This document shows, piece by piece, positions 53,005-62,334 of a stretch of DNA of 64,000 bases. The stretch is from Bacillota bacterium (GTDB lineage: Bacteria > Bacillota > Clostridia > Christensenellales > Aristaeellaceae). The notes under the pieces were generated by a model. That model was not told the origin of the DNA, did not search any database, and worked only from the letters and a program-made list of their open reading frames with translations. Location of the stretch: positions 1-64,000 of the forward strand of contig JAEZHM010000036.1 in the NCBI GenBank assembly GCA_023416585.1, in the 5' to 3' direction. Position 1 is the stretch's first letter; each line of letters starts with the position of its first letter. A program made the position numbers and the translations under genes.

Positions 53005-54024
53005 TCATTTCTCCAGAAAAACGCAGTCCTCACGCCTAAAGCCGGCATATAGCTCCTCGCCAATGCGGAACTGAAGGCTGGCGCTGTACAATACGCTGAC
53101 ATTCAGGGAGACGCCGCTGCAATTGAGCAAATAGCGGATGGTCGTGCCGTTCATGATGACATCCTCCACCACAGCCTTCGTTACGCAGTCCTCCTCAATG
53201 CCTGACCTTTCCTTATACAGATGCACAATTTCCGGCCGGATCACGGCATGCATTTCATTGATTTTACCGCCGGCAACAGCTGTAAACGACGCCGCGTCAA
53301 GCACATTGTTATCGCCGATAAACGTGGCGGCAAAATAAGAGACGGGGTGCGTGTAAATCTGATCAGGAGAACCTTCCTGCTCAATCACGCCCTTGTCCAT
53401 CAGAAAAATTTTATCACTCATGACCATGGCTTCATGCTGGTCGTGCGTAACAAAAATGGTTGTGATATTAAACTTTCGCTGTATGCGCCGTATTTCCTCC
53501 TGCAGCATTTTGCGCACCTTTGCGTCTATCGCGGAAAGCGGCTCATCCAATAAGAGTACGGCAGGTTCGGTAATGATGGCGCGGGCCAACGCAACGCGCT
53601 GCTGCTGGCCGCCGGACAGCTGGCTGGGATAGCTGCCGCCCTTGTCGGCCAATTGAACGATTTCCAGCATCTCCTTGGTTTTTTCCCGGATGATCTTTTT
53701 GTCCACATGCTGCATCTTCAGGCCAAAAGCAACATTTTGAGCAGCTGTCATATTGGGAAACAGGCTGTACTGCTGGAAGACCATGCCCACATTTCGTTCA
53801 CCTGCGGTAAGCCTGGTGCAATCTTTTCCGTCTATGTGTATTTTGCCTGCGCTGATATCGTTCAGCCCCGCAATGCAGCGCAGCAGCGTGGTTTTTCCGC
53901 AGCCGGACGACCCCAGCAGCGTAACAAATTCACCCTTTTCAATATGGAGGCTGATATTGTCAAGAATCTTCGGGCCATTCGCCGAATATTGCTTTGTAAC
54001 ATTTTCAACCGTAATGAAGCTCAT
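53005..54024 (-). CDS. PotA/AfuC-type ABC importer ATPase
   Basis: A 339-aa ATPase. Walker A GSSGCGKTT (37-45), Q-loop FQQYSLFPNM, signature LSGGQQQRVA, Walker B VLLLDEPLSAID and THDQHEAM. A C-terminal TOBE-type domain follows (about 240-339). It energises the two permeases encoded upstream. GGAGG lies before the ATG. Confidence 0.92.
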   Translation of the reverse strand: MSFITVENVTKQYSANGPKILDNISLHIEKGEFVTLLGSSGCGKTTLLRCIAGLNDISAGKIHIDGKDCTRLTAGERNVGMVFQQYSLFPNMTAAQNVAFGLKMQHVDKKIIREKTKEMLEIVQLADKGGSYPSQLSGGQQQRVALARAIITEPAVLLLDEPLSAIDAKVRKMLQEEIRRIQRKFNITTIFVTHDQHEAMVMSDKIFLMDKGVIEQEGSPDQIYTHPVSYFAATFIGDNNVLDAASFTAVAGGKINEMHAVIRPEIVHLYKERSGIEEDCVTKAVVEDVIMNGTTIRYLLNCSGVSLNVSVLYSASLQFRIGEELYAGFRREDCVFLEK

Positions 54025-54045
54025 AACGTTTCCTCCTTGTATGCT

Positions 54046-54852
54046 TTACAGTTCGGCGCGGTGTTTGGAACCCTTTTCCTGAAGCTTCAGCGCCAGGAAG
54101 GCGATGGACAGCGTAATCAGGAAAGCAACAAACACCACCGCGCCGCCGCGCGTGCCGGATTTCAGCATGGCATTGAACAGATAATACTGCAGCGTGAAAA
54201 ACGACGTGCCTGCAATGGTTTTCACCAATACGAAATCGCCGAAAACAATGGCAATGGCCAGCAAAGCGGAAATGGTGATGCCGGAGAAGATGTTGGGCAC
54301 AATGATGGTAAAAAAGGCGCGAAGCTTTTTGCAGTGCAAGATTTCAGCCACCTCCAGCAACTGGTGCACATTCACGGCATAAAGGGCATTGCGTATCCCC
54401 TGGTATACGTAAGGCAATATGACAATGCAGTAGGCAAAAGTCAGCATCACCATGCGGTTGGAAAGCGGCCAAGGCCCGCCGGCATACAGCGACAACAGGC
54501 TGGTAGCCAGAATAACACCGGAAATCGCATAGGGGATGGTTACAGTAATGCTCAGCATCTTTTCCCAGCCGGGCTTATAGACCAGCACAACATACAGCGC
54601 CAGCAGCAGTATCACAATGCAAAGGCCTACCGATAGCAATGAGATGCCGATGGATCGGACAATGGCCATAAAAAAATCCGGTATGGAGAAAAGCTCGCCG
54701 TAGTATTCCAAAGTGAATTCTTCCGGCAGCATTTGGGTGGTCCAATTTTTGGAGATGGAATAAAGGCTGATGGACAGGATGGGCATCAGCAAAAAAACCA
54801 GCAAAAGCGTAACAAGCGCATACGCAAACCAATTTCTCTTCTGCTTGTTCAT
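54046..54852 (-). CDS. ABC importer permease, PotC-like
   Basis: A 268-aa six-span permease with the EAA-type loop EVAEILHCKKLRAFFTIIVP. It overlaps the other permease gene by 4 bp. Confidence 0.9.
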   Translation of the reverse strand: MNKQKRNWFAYALVTLLLVFLLMPILSISLYSISKNWTTQMLPEEFTLEYYGELFSIPDFFMAIVRSIGISLLSVGLCIVILLLALYVVLVYKPGWEKMLSITVTIPYAISGVILATSLLSLYAGGPWPLSNRMVMLTFAYCIVILPYVYQGIRNALYAVNVHQLLEVAEILHCKKLRAFFTIIVPNIFSGITISALLAIAIVFGDFVLVKTIAGTSFFTLQYYLFNAMLKSGTRGGAVVFVAFLITLSIAFLALKLQEKGSKHRAEL

Positions 54853-55700
54853 TTTCTCAACTCACCCGCCTTGCCCATAAATTTCATATTGATTACCACC
54901 GAAACGCACATCAACAGGGCCAATACCGTAGACATGGCAGATCCCAGCTCCACCTGCTGCACCACATCCCCTGTGAACATGCCGGCTATGCGAATGGTCA
55001 TCAGCGAAAAGTTATTACCCATCAAGGCATAGGCCGTGCCATATGCAGACAGGGAGTTTGCAAACAAAATAGACAGCGTGCCCAGTATGCTGGGCATCAA
55101 AACGGGTATGCCAACACGAAACCAAAATTGAAAGCTGCTGGCTTTCAGCACCTGGGCGGACTCCTTCCACTCCTGCTTGATGCTGTCAAAGGCAGGGATC
55201 AAAAGCAGGGTGCCTAAAGGAATCTGAAAATAAATGTAGGTAATCATCAGGCCGGATACGGAATAAAAATTGAAATCCGCCAAGGAAGTTATGTTCATAT
55301 GCTTTGCCAGGTTCACCAATGTCCCTGTTTTCCCCAGCAGCAGCATAAAGGAGAACGCCAGGGTGACGCCGGCAAAATTGGATGTCATGTTAAGTGCGGA
55401 TGTATATACTTTGCGGTACTTTTTGCCCAGCTTTTGATAGCAAAAGGCAGCAATAAAGGCAATAACGATCCCTGCGGCGGTAGATATCAGGGAAACCTGC
55501 AGGCTGTTTGCAATGGATATAAGATAGTAGCGCTTGGTGAAAATGGTCACATAGTTATTTAGGGTAAAGGCTCCGGTTTCAGGGGAAAGAAAACTCTTGA
55601 CAACCATGGAAATCATGGGAATGAACAAAAACAGGATCACGAGCAGAATAAAAGGCAGGATGGCCAGCAGATAGGCATGGCTCCGCTTTCTCGTCTTCAC
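54849..55700 (-). CDS. ABC importer permease, PotB-like
   Basis: A 283-aa six-span permease; EAA-type loop ESAQVLKASSFQFWFRVGIP. It follows the binding-protein gene by 84 bp, which contain a hairpin. Confidence 0.9.
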   Translation of the reverse strand: MKTRKRSHAYLLAILPFILLVILFLFIPMISMVVKSFLSPETGAFTLNNYVTIFTKRYYLISIANSLQVSLISTAAGIVIAFIAAFCYQKLGKKYRKVYTSALNMTSNFAGVTLAFSFMLLLGKTGTLVNLAKHMNITSLADFNFYSVSGLMITYIYFQIPLGTLLLIPAFDSIKQEWKESAQVLKASSFQFWFRVGIPVLMPSILGTLSILFANSLSAYGTAYALMGNNFSLMTIRIAGMFTGDVVQQVELGSAMSTVLALLMCVSVVINMKFMGKAGELRK

Positions 55701-55726
55701 AAAAGTGTTCCCCCTTGCCTTAACAG

Positions 55727-55756
55727 GGAGGGGAGACGTAAAGACGTCCCCCCTCC
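55727..55756 (-). terminator. Hairpin between binding-protein and permease genes of the third-type importer
   Basis: A 13-bp stem with one G-T pair (55727-55739 with 55744-55756), 4-nt loop, no T run. It is the fourth such hairpin at this operon position in the window. Confidence 0.65.
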
Positions 55757-55784
55757 TTTAGGATCGCATTCATCAGAACTTGAT

Positions 55785-56867
55785 TTACTTCAAATAGGCA
55801 AGTACTTCTTCCTGCCACAGCTGGCCCATTTGCGCCACAGTCTTGGACCAGGCATCGTTGTCCTTAATGGTGAAGGTGCCCGTATACATTTCGCTGGGAA
55901 GCAGATTGACGGCAACATCCTCGGGCAGCTTGATATTGTCCACACGGATGGGGCGGGCATAGCCGCGGGCCAGGTTAATCTGTCCGGCATCGCTGAATAT
56001 GTATTCCCGCGCAAGAGCAGCCGCATGGGGATGGGGAGCGTACTTGTTAATTACTGATGCATAGGCGCTAACAGCCGCGCCGTCGGTAGGAACGCTAATC
56101 TGAAGATTCAGGTTAGGCATATTGTTTTTATGTTCCAGGGCCAGGAAGTCAAACGTAATATACAGTTCGATTTCGCCCTTTTCAATGCGGGCACGGCTGT
56201 CATCACCGGTGTCCAAACGCCCCTGCTCCGCCAGCTTGCGGAACACTTCGATACCGGGCATAATGTTGTTTTCATCGCCGCCAAAGGCGACCGCGGCTGA
56301 CAACAAAGCAAGCTGGGGGCGGCTGGAGCGGGCCACGTCACCTACGGAAACCTTATAATTGCCTTCCAGCAGTTCAGCCCAAGTCGTGGGCATTTTGTCG
56401 ATATACGCCATATTGCCGGCAAAGCAAATGGTTACATAATAAGGGCACATCCAATAGCCTTCTTTATCTTTTGCCCAGTCGGGAACCTGATCCCAATAGC
56501 TGGTCTTGTATGCCTGCACCACATCTTTTTCAATCGCTACCGGGCCAAAGGATACGCCTACATCCCCAATATCCTTGGTGGGCGCATTCTTTTCCACATC
56601 GAACATGGCAATTTCTTCAGCGGAGCTCATGTCCACATCGCCATGCGTTATTCCGTAAACCTCTTTCAGGTCGTTCCAGGTTGCTTTCCAGTTGGCCCAT
56701 TCGTCAGGCATGCCAACGGACTGCACATCGCCTTCTTCTTTTGCCTTGGTGGTGATTTCGTCCAGTGTCAGCGCATTCAGATCTACCGCCGTGGCAGATG
56801 CCGTACACAGAATGCTAACCAGCATAGTCACCAGCAGCAGGACTCCCAACAGCTTTTTGCCATTCAT
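55785..56867 (-). CDS. ABC importer binding protein, PotD/AfuA class
   Basis: A 360-aa solute-binding protein. Signal peptide MNGKKLLGVLLLVTMLVS with cleavage near ATA; its Cys (ILCT) does not form a good lipobox. DEWANWKATWNDLKEVYGIT at the mature start and FAGNMAYIDKMPTTWAELL resemble Fe3+/hexose-phosphate/polyamine-type binders. The divergent LacI regulator makes a sugar or sugar phosphate more likely than iron or polyamine. GGAGG lies 8 nt before the ATG at 56867. Confidence 0.87.
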   Translation of the reverse strand: MNGKKLLGVLLLVTMLVSILCTASATAVDLNALTLDEITTKAKEEGDVQSVGMPDEWANWKATWNDLKEVYGITHGDVDMSSAEEIAMFDVEKNAPTKDIGDVGVSFGPVAIEKDVVQAYKTSYWDQVPDWAKDKEGYWMCPYYVTICFAGNMAYIDKMPTTWAELLEGNYKVSVGDVARSSRPQLALLSAAVAFGGDENNIMPGIEVFRKLAEQGRLDTGDDSRARIEKGEIELYITFDFLALEHKNNMPNLNLQISVPTDGAAVSAYASVINKYAPHPHAAALAREYIFSDAGQINLARGYARPIRVDNIKLPEDVAVNLLPSEMYTGTFTIKDNDAWSKTVAQMGQLWQEEVLAYLK

Positions 56868-56961
56868 GTGGTATTCCTCCTTGATCTTTCTCATAAGTAT
56901 CTATTTGACCTTCAATCGCGTCTCCCGCAGATTGAGGCGCAAACCGTATTAGGATGGTACG

Positions 56962-56979
56962 ATCACTTTCTGCTGTGAT
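56962..56979. promoter_or_regulatory. Putative LacI-type operator overlapping the -10
   Basis: ATCAC-n8-GTGAT inverted repeat that runs into the -10 of the importer promoter. A repressor bound here would block transcription. Assignment to the divergent LacI protein is by position only. Confidence 0.4.
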
Positions 56980-57006
56980 TATATTCGCTTGGTAAAAATG
57001 TGTCAA
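56978..57006 (-). promoter_or_regulatory. Promoter of the PotABCD-type importer operon
   Basis: Minus-strand TTGACA (57001-57006), 17 nt, TATAAT (56978-56983): consensus on both hexamers, about 110 bp before the binding-protein ATG. A -10-like TATAAT for the opposite direction is at 57083-57088. Confidence 0.85.
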
Positions 57007-57130
57007 GGCTTTTTCTAAAAATTTTACTATATTTTTTACTTATTTTAACCTTTTTGTACTACCAAAGGCATCAAATATATTGTATAATCTAGAAACGAGG
57101 ATACCAAACCGCAGCCGCAGGAGGTTGTCC

Positions 57131-58162
57131 ATGGCAACGATCAAAGATATCGCGACAGCCGCAGGTGTTTCCATTGCCACCGTATCCCGGGTATTGAATC
57201 ATGATCCTACATTGAACGCAAGCGCACAAACCAGGCTGCGTGTTTTGGAAATAGCGGAATCGCTGGAGTATGTGCCTCTGAAACAGCGCAAAACATCCGC
57301 CGACCAGGCGGATGTCCGGCTGAATATTGGCATGGTGAACTGGTATTCTGAAAGTGAGCTTGCGGAGGACCCGTTTTACCTTTACCTGCAAAAGCATGTG
57401 GAAAAGAAATGCGCCCAGGAGGGTTTTAACTGCTGCTCGGTGATTCATTTGGACGGCGCTTATGTGCCGGCCGTCAACATACGGGTGGATGGCCTGATCG
57501 CAATCGGCCGCTTTTCTGTAGAAGAAACAAACCAACTTGCCATGCTTACGCCCTACATCGTTTTTCTTGATTCGTCTCCGGATGATCTTCGCTTTGATGC
57601 CGTCATGGTCAATGTGCGCTCCGGTATAAAGGATGCGCTTCACTATTTATATGATCTTGGGCACCGGAGAATTGCCTATATTGGCGGCAATACGGTAAAT
57701 GACAACCGGATGAGGAATCCCATTGACGAACGGGAAGAGCAATACTGCAACTTTATGAAAGAAAGAGGCATTTTTGATGCCTCCCTATTGTTCATTGGGG
57801 AACGTCTTTCCTATGAAGAAGGCGTACGCCAATGCCATGTGATGGTAAACCGCAAGGACCCTTTTCCCTCCGCCATCCTCACAGGCAACGATACGGTTGC
57901 CACCGGTGTGCTGTCTACACTGCAGCACTTAAACATTTCCGTTCCCGGTAAGATAAGCCTGGTGGGATTTAATAATCTGCCAACCATGAAGCACCTATCC
58001 CCACCCGTGACCACCGTTAACATTCCCACGGAGATAATCGCCGATTGTGCATTGCAGCTGCTGCAAGAGAGGATCAGCGGCCGCTATTCCATACCGCGAA
58101 AGGTGTTCATTCCCACCTCTTTGGAAAAGCGGAACAGCGTGATCCCTTTTTCGGAAGATTGA
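57131..58162 (+). CDS. LacI-family regulator
   Basis: A 343-aa regulator with HTH TIKDIATAAGVSIATVSRVL and a periplasmic-binding-type sensor (DALHYLYDLGHRRIAYIGG, LTGNDTVATGVL). GGAGG lies 6 nt before the ATG at 57131; the frame extends upstream to 57080 without a site. Divergent from the importer operon it likely controls. Confidence 0.92.
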   Translation: MATIKDIATAAGVSIATVSRVLNHDPTLNASAQTRLRVLEIAESLEYVPLKQRKTSADQADVRLNIGMVNWYSESELAEDPFYLYLQKHVEKKCAQEGFNCCSVIHLDGAYVPAVNIRVDGLIAIGRFSVEETNQLAMLTPYIVFLDSSPDDLRFDAVMVNVRSGIKDALHYLYDLGHRRIAYIGGNTVNDNRMRNPIDEREEQYCNFMKERGIFDASLLFIGERLSYEEGVRQCHVMVNRKDPFPSAILTGNDTVATGVLSTLQHLNISVPGKISLVGFNNLPTMKHLSPPVTTVNIPTEIIADCALQLLQERISGRYSIPRKVFIPTSLEKRNSVIPFSED

Positions 58163-58315
58163 ATCTTGCCAAGAAGGCAGCCCGCCGTCCCCTGTCGCGC
58201 ATGACGGTTTTATATGCCGGCTGAAATAAGGAAAATAGAACACATAGAATCACCCCTGTGCTCCCACATAGGCAAAAATGTTTTTCTGAAAACAACGCAA
58301 TGGATACCGTTTCCA

Positions 58316-60355
58316 TTAATCAAATGTATAATAGTAATAATCCCATTGAGATTCGGGAATTGTTACCGTATTTCCATCTGTGGTGTGAAACTTAGTAACT
58401 GCAACATAAACGTATTTGGCGTTCTTATATCCTTCCACCTGTACATACCCGGCCATAATGCTCTTACCGGGCTTTATGGTTTTCGTATATGTATAGGTGC
58501 TATATATATCACCATTGCCGTTATACTTTATTTTCTCCTCATACACATCTTCACAGTAGAAGACAATCGTAAATCCATCAATGGTCTTCTTTCCGCTAAT
58601 GTTTTTTATCCCCAAATTTATATATGGATCGCCCTGATAACGCTCAACATAACTGCTCAGAAAATCGATAGGGTTCGCCGGCTCCCTATACGGGGTTGGT
58701 GTCGGCCTGGGTGTTTTTGTTGGCTTAGGCGTAGGCGTAGGCTTGGGCATTTCTGCCTTGACAGGTTCCGAAGTTTCAGATACATTTGCCCCGTCTATGC
58801 TTCGTATCTTGTAATAATATGTGTTGCCCCTCTTAACATTCTTGTCGGTAAACTTTGTGGCACTCACGGCTGTCACCTGCATATAGGGACCGGTGGATGC
58901 TGTTGAACGATAGATTCTATATTCTTTTACGTTCTTTGCCTTGGTCCATGCAAGCGTTACGGCAGTCCCGCCGGCTTTGGCTTTGAAATTGCTGGGCGCT
59001 TTCAATGATTCTGAGATTTTATAGTAGGACGATATCTTAAGGATATCTTTGGGGTCGTCAGATAAAGAGGTACCGTCAGAACTTATTATTTTGTAGCTGA
59101 ATACGCCTGGTTCAGTGGCTCCTTTGTCCAAATACCGGGTAGATGAGGTCTGCCCAAAAAAGGCAAATTCACCTGAATTAAAAGAACGGAATACATGATA
59201 CGTTTTGGCGTAGGGAGCTGCGTCCCAGGTGACTAAAATTCCTTCAGTTCCCGCAGATCCCTTGACATTTACAGGCGGTGTCAGCGGAGGCTTTGGCGTC
59301 GCGCTTGGTGCCACAACCTTAACGGCATTTGATATCTGCGATTCAGCTGTGCCATTAACACAAACAATCCTGTAGTAATACGTTCCTCCTGGTTTAGTTT
59401 CCTTATCCAGAAATGTGCTGTAGGCAGCCGTGCCAACAAGGCTGAAATTGCTGCTTTCATTATCTGACCGGAAGATTTTATACTGCTCGGTATTCCTGAC
59501 CGCATCCCAATGAAGAACAATGCCGGTCTTGCCTATTGATACGCGTATATCATTGACAGTTCCCAGTTCCGGCTTCGGCGTCGGCATAGACGCAGCCGTA
59601 GGTGTTGGTGTAAGCTTCAAAGTCGGCTTAGAGGTTGCCGTGGGCGTATGAACCGGCAAATCTTCCCAGGAAAAACGAATGATATCGGCGCCTTCCCTTG
59701 TTTTGTATAATTGGATAACTTCGCTGATGTGAATTGCCTGGTTCGTATTCTGGTTGTCGGTAATGGTGGAACGGGTGATGCCGATGACCTCGCCCTGGTC
59801 GTTGAACAGGGGACCGCCGCTGGACCCATGGGAAACAGGCGCTGTGAATTGTATGATAGGAACGCCGTCTTCGTCGTACAGCGCGCTGATATCCCCCTTG
59901 GTTACCTCGTTGGTGATGAACTGCGGGCTGCCGACAACCACCATTGGTTCTCCTCTGTGCAATTTGCCGCCGGGAAAGAGCTTGAGTGGTTGAAGGACTG
60001 GCGCATTATCATATGTATAGAATTCAAGGATTGCAATATCCTTTTTTATATTCGCGGCGAGCACTCTTGTAATGGGGTATAGGTCCTTGCCATTGTCGCT
60101 GACAGCACATATTTTGGCTGCCTCATCGATCACGTGGTAATTCGTCACCAGCGTATTGCTGTTAAAGGCAACAAACCCGCTGCCGTTTCCGACAATCTCT
60201 TCGTTCTCGTCAAACAGGCCCAGCATCAGCACCGACTGGACCGTCTGCTCTATCGCGTCATAATCGTTTTGAAAAGAGGCAGCGCTGGCGGATGATGCAA
60301 ACAGGACCAAAACACCCAATAGCAAAGCGCTAACGATTTTCCCAAGCCTCTCCAT
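58316..60355 (-). CDS. Secreted trypsin-like serine protease with fibronectin-III domains
   Basis: A 679-aa protein. Signal peptide to about 25 (SASA-AS). The S1C-type protease domain (about 35-225) has His74 (NYHVID), Asp106 (KKDIAIL) and Ser179 (GSSGGP). A Thr/Pro linker follows (TPTPTAASMPTPKPE). Three fibronectin-III modules run from about 263 to 545, each with a YKIFRS/YHVFRS/YRIYRS strand. A second TPKPT linker leads to a C-terminal domain of about 110 aa with many Tyr. No sortase signal or transmembrane anchor is seen. AGGAGG precedes the ATG at 60355. It probably works outside the cell; its target is unknown. Confidence 0.9.
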   Translation of the reverse strand: MERLGKIVSALLLGVLVLFASSASAASFQNDYDAIEQTVQSVLMLGLFDENEEIVGNGSGFVAFNSNTLVTNYHVIDEAAKICAVSDNGKDLYPITRVLAANIKKDIAILEFYTYDNAPVLQPLKLFPGGKLHRGEPMVVVGSPQFITNEVTKGDISALYDEDGVPIIQFTAPVSHGSSGGPLFNDQGEVIGITRSTITDNQNTNQAIHISEVIQLYKTREGADIIRFSWEDLPVHTPTATSKPTLKLTPTPTAASMPTPKPELGTVNDIRVSIGKTGIVLHWDAVRNTEQYKIFRSDNESSNFSLVGTAAYSTFLDKETKPGGTYYYRIVCVNGTAESQISNAVKVVAPSATPKPPLTPPVNVKGSAGTEGILVTWDAAPYAKTYHVFRSFNSGEFAFFGQTSSTRYLDKGATEPGVFSYKIISSDGTSLSDDPKDILKISSYYKISESLKAPSNFKAKAGGTAVTLAWTKAKNVKEYRIYRSTASTGPYMQVTAVSATKFTDKNVKRGNTYYYKIRSIDGANVSETSEPVKAEMPKPTPTPKPTKTPRPTPTPYREPANPIDFLSSYVERYQGDPYINLGIKNISGKKTIDGFTIVFYCEDVYEEKIKYNGNGDIYSTYTYTKTIKPGKSIMAGYVQVEGYKNAKYVYVAVTKFHTTDGNTVTIPESQWDYYYYTFD

Positions 60356-60443
60356 GGATCTTCCTCCTGAGTAAAGAACAAAATCAGATGAATTACTACA
60401 AATATCGGGATCACGACATTTGAAGCGCAAGGATTCTTTACCA

Positions 60444-60472
60444 ATAATACACAAGAAACCGGCAAAATACAA
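60444..60472 (-). promoter_or_regulatory. Promoter of the protease gene
   Basis: Minus-strand TTGTAT (60467-60472), 17 nt, TATTAT (60444-60449), about 90 bp upstream of the ATG. Confidence 0.55.
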
Positions 60473-60545
60473 CCATTTGTCAAATTCAGGAGTAAACACA
60501 GGGGACGCCGAGCACAGGGGACGGCAGACTGTGTTCTGAATATGT

Positions 60546-60602
60546 CTGTTCCTCCATCACCGCTCGCGGAACGGATGTTGGAGGTGCAAAAAAGGGGAAC
60601 AG
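60546..60602. repeat. Short imperfect inverted repeat
   Basis: CTGTTCC (60546-60552) and GGAACAG (60596-60602), with CTCCA/TGGAG inside. It adjoins direct GCACAGGGGACG-like repeats at about 60497-60522. No gene is present. Confidence 0.4.
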
Positions 60603-60618
60603 GCCCTCCTCTTAAATT

Positions 60619-60771
60619 GCAGAAAGCCCGCCGACCTATAGATCAGCAGGCTATGATTTCCCAATCAATTTTCAGGTTCCTTTAGTTCCCATGTGATTGT
60701 TCACTTGCTTTAATTCGCTATATTCAGTATCAAAATGGACTAATGGTTTTCATGTTTGATATTCATATGAC
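60619..60771 (+). repeat. Interspersed repeat R1, copy B
   Basis: Diverged copy of 28374-28467 plus 28742-28800, here contiguous. The shared part includes GCAGAAAGCCCGCCG and AGTTCCCATGTGATTGTT. Confidence 0.7.
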
Positions 60772-60777
60772 CCGCAA

Positions 60778-62304
60778 TTACCCAATCACCCGATAATCGA
60801 ACCGGCCAAAGTCGGCGCATCCTCCCGCCGCGACGGTAGAATAGGCAAACAGCCCGAATCTTGCCCCGCAAAAGTGATCCAATAAATAATGCATTTGCAA
60901 TATAGTACCCTGTAAAGCCCATTCCCCGCCATGTTTGTAATAGAATTTCGCTTGATCCACGCTGTCACGAAAATCGCAGCATACCCGGACTTCAACAACA
61001 GGCGATTCCACCTCCATGCATGAGACCTCACGCGCCGGTGTTTGATCGTTGTCAAGACGTCTTGGCAGCCCGTCATCCGGGTAAGCACCTTGCTTCAGCA
61101 TGACGATATGGAACCGGCCCGCTTTTTTTGTCAATGCGATGCATCCATAGTGGCTTTGCAGAACACATAAGCCTGCATAATCACCTTCCCGCAGGCCCGT
61201 TCCATCCAGCAGCACGCTGGCTTCACAAACCGGGCCGGCAGTTCGCTGAGTGAGTGTATTCACCGCGTTGGCCACGTTTTGAACCAGGCGGTCTGTATAA
61301 AGGCGCAGATAGCCCGGCCTTTCTGTCACCGACCAACAACCGTTAACAGGTTCGTGGTTCCATTGCCAGAAGTTCTTAAGGGAGGTAAAATCATCGCTCC
61401 CATAAAGCGGTGCATAGACGTGCTCCGGTTTGGTGCTTTTCACGCACAGATTCAAAGGCACGCGCCCGCCGGCCCAAAACACAGGGAAACCATCCTTCCA
61501 ATGTACTGGCACGAGCACGGGTATGCGCCCGACCGCTCCATGATCCTGAAACAACATGGCATACCATTCTCCGTCTTTTGTATCTACTATGCCGCCTTGC
61601 GCGACACCGGCGTTATGATATCCCATATCATCATCCAGCACATCACCGCCCTGGAATTCCCCAAGCAGGCTATCGGACGCAAAACACGCCTCCGTGCGCC
61701 TGCAATGCCCATCTTTCAGCCAATGGATCAAAAAAAGAAAATACCTGCCGCCTATCTTGTACAGATGGCTTCCCTCATACCCAAGGCTCACATTTTGCCT
61801 TTCGGATACGAGAAGGCGGTTTAGCCCGCCTGGCTTAGGCGCAGATAAATCATCCATGAGCTCCGTCAAATAGATATCCGAATTGCCATAGGCGATAAAG
61901 ATCCGTCCATCATCGAACAACAAAGATGCGTCATGGTAAAAGCCATCAACCGTGCGCCGCTCCCACGGCCCTTCGGCGCGCCCCGCGACATACAAATACG
62001 TTTTCTTCGTATCCCACGCGCAAAACAGCGCATAAAATTTCCCGTTATTGTAGCGGAGGGAAGGAGCCCACATCCCCTTGCCGTAGATGTGTTCTCCATT
62101 TTGAAGCATTTGCCCGCAAGTGTGGTCCAGCGCTTCAAATAAATAGGAAGCCAGCTCCCAGTGAATCAAATCGAATGAACGCAAAATCGCACCGCCAGGC
62201 ATCATGTGCATCGTGGTGCTCGCCATATAGTATGTATCCTCTACACGAATGACATCGACATCCGGAAAGTCTGCCCAAATAATGGGATTCATGCCCTCAC
62301 TCAT
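60778..62304 (-). CDS. GH43-family glycosidase
   Basis: A 508-aa cytosolic enzyme. The five-bladed domain has Asp15 (ADFPDVD, base), Asp125 (HDASLLFDDG) and Glu177 (GYEGSHLY, acid). A C-terminal beta-sandwich (about 305-508) is the accessory domain found in beta-xylosidase-type GH43. It likely removes xylose or arabinose from short oligosaccharides. GGGAG lies before the ATG. It follows a second GH43 and a sugar permease, so it belongs to a pentosan-type operon. Confidence 0.9.
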   Translation of the reverse strand: MSEGMNPIIWADFPDVDVIRVEDTYYMASTTMHMMPGGAILRSFDLIHWELASYLFEALDHTCGQMLQNGEHIYGKGMWAPSLRYNNGKFYALFCAWDTKKTYLYVAGRAEGPWERRTVDGFYHDASLLFDDGRIFIAYGNSDIYLTELMDDLSAPKPGGLNRLLVSERQNVSLGYEGSHLYKIGGRYFLFLIHWLKDGHCRRTEACFASDSLLGEFQGGDVLDDDMGYHNAGVAQGGIVDTKDGEWYAMLFQDHGAVGRIPVLVPVHWKDGFPVFWAGGRVPLNLCVKSTKPEHVYAPLYGSDDFTSLKNFWQWNHEPVNGCWSVTERPGYLRLYTDRLVQNVANAVNTLTQRTAGPVCEASVLLDGTGLREGDYAGLCVLQSHYGCIALTKKAGRFHIVMLKQGAYPDDGLPRRLDNDQTPAREVSCMEVESPVVEVRVCCDFRDSVDQAKFYYKHGGEWALQGTILQMHYLLDHFCGARFGLFAYSTVAAGGCADFGRFDYRVIG

Positions 62305-62334
62305 CTTGTGTCTCCCGTTTAACTTGTGAACCGC

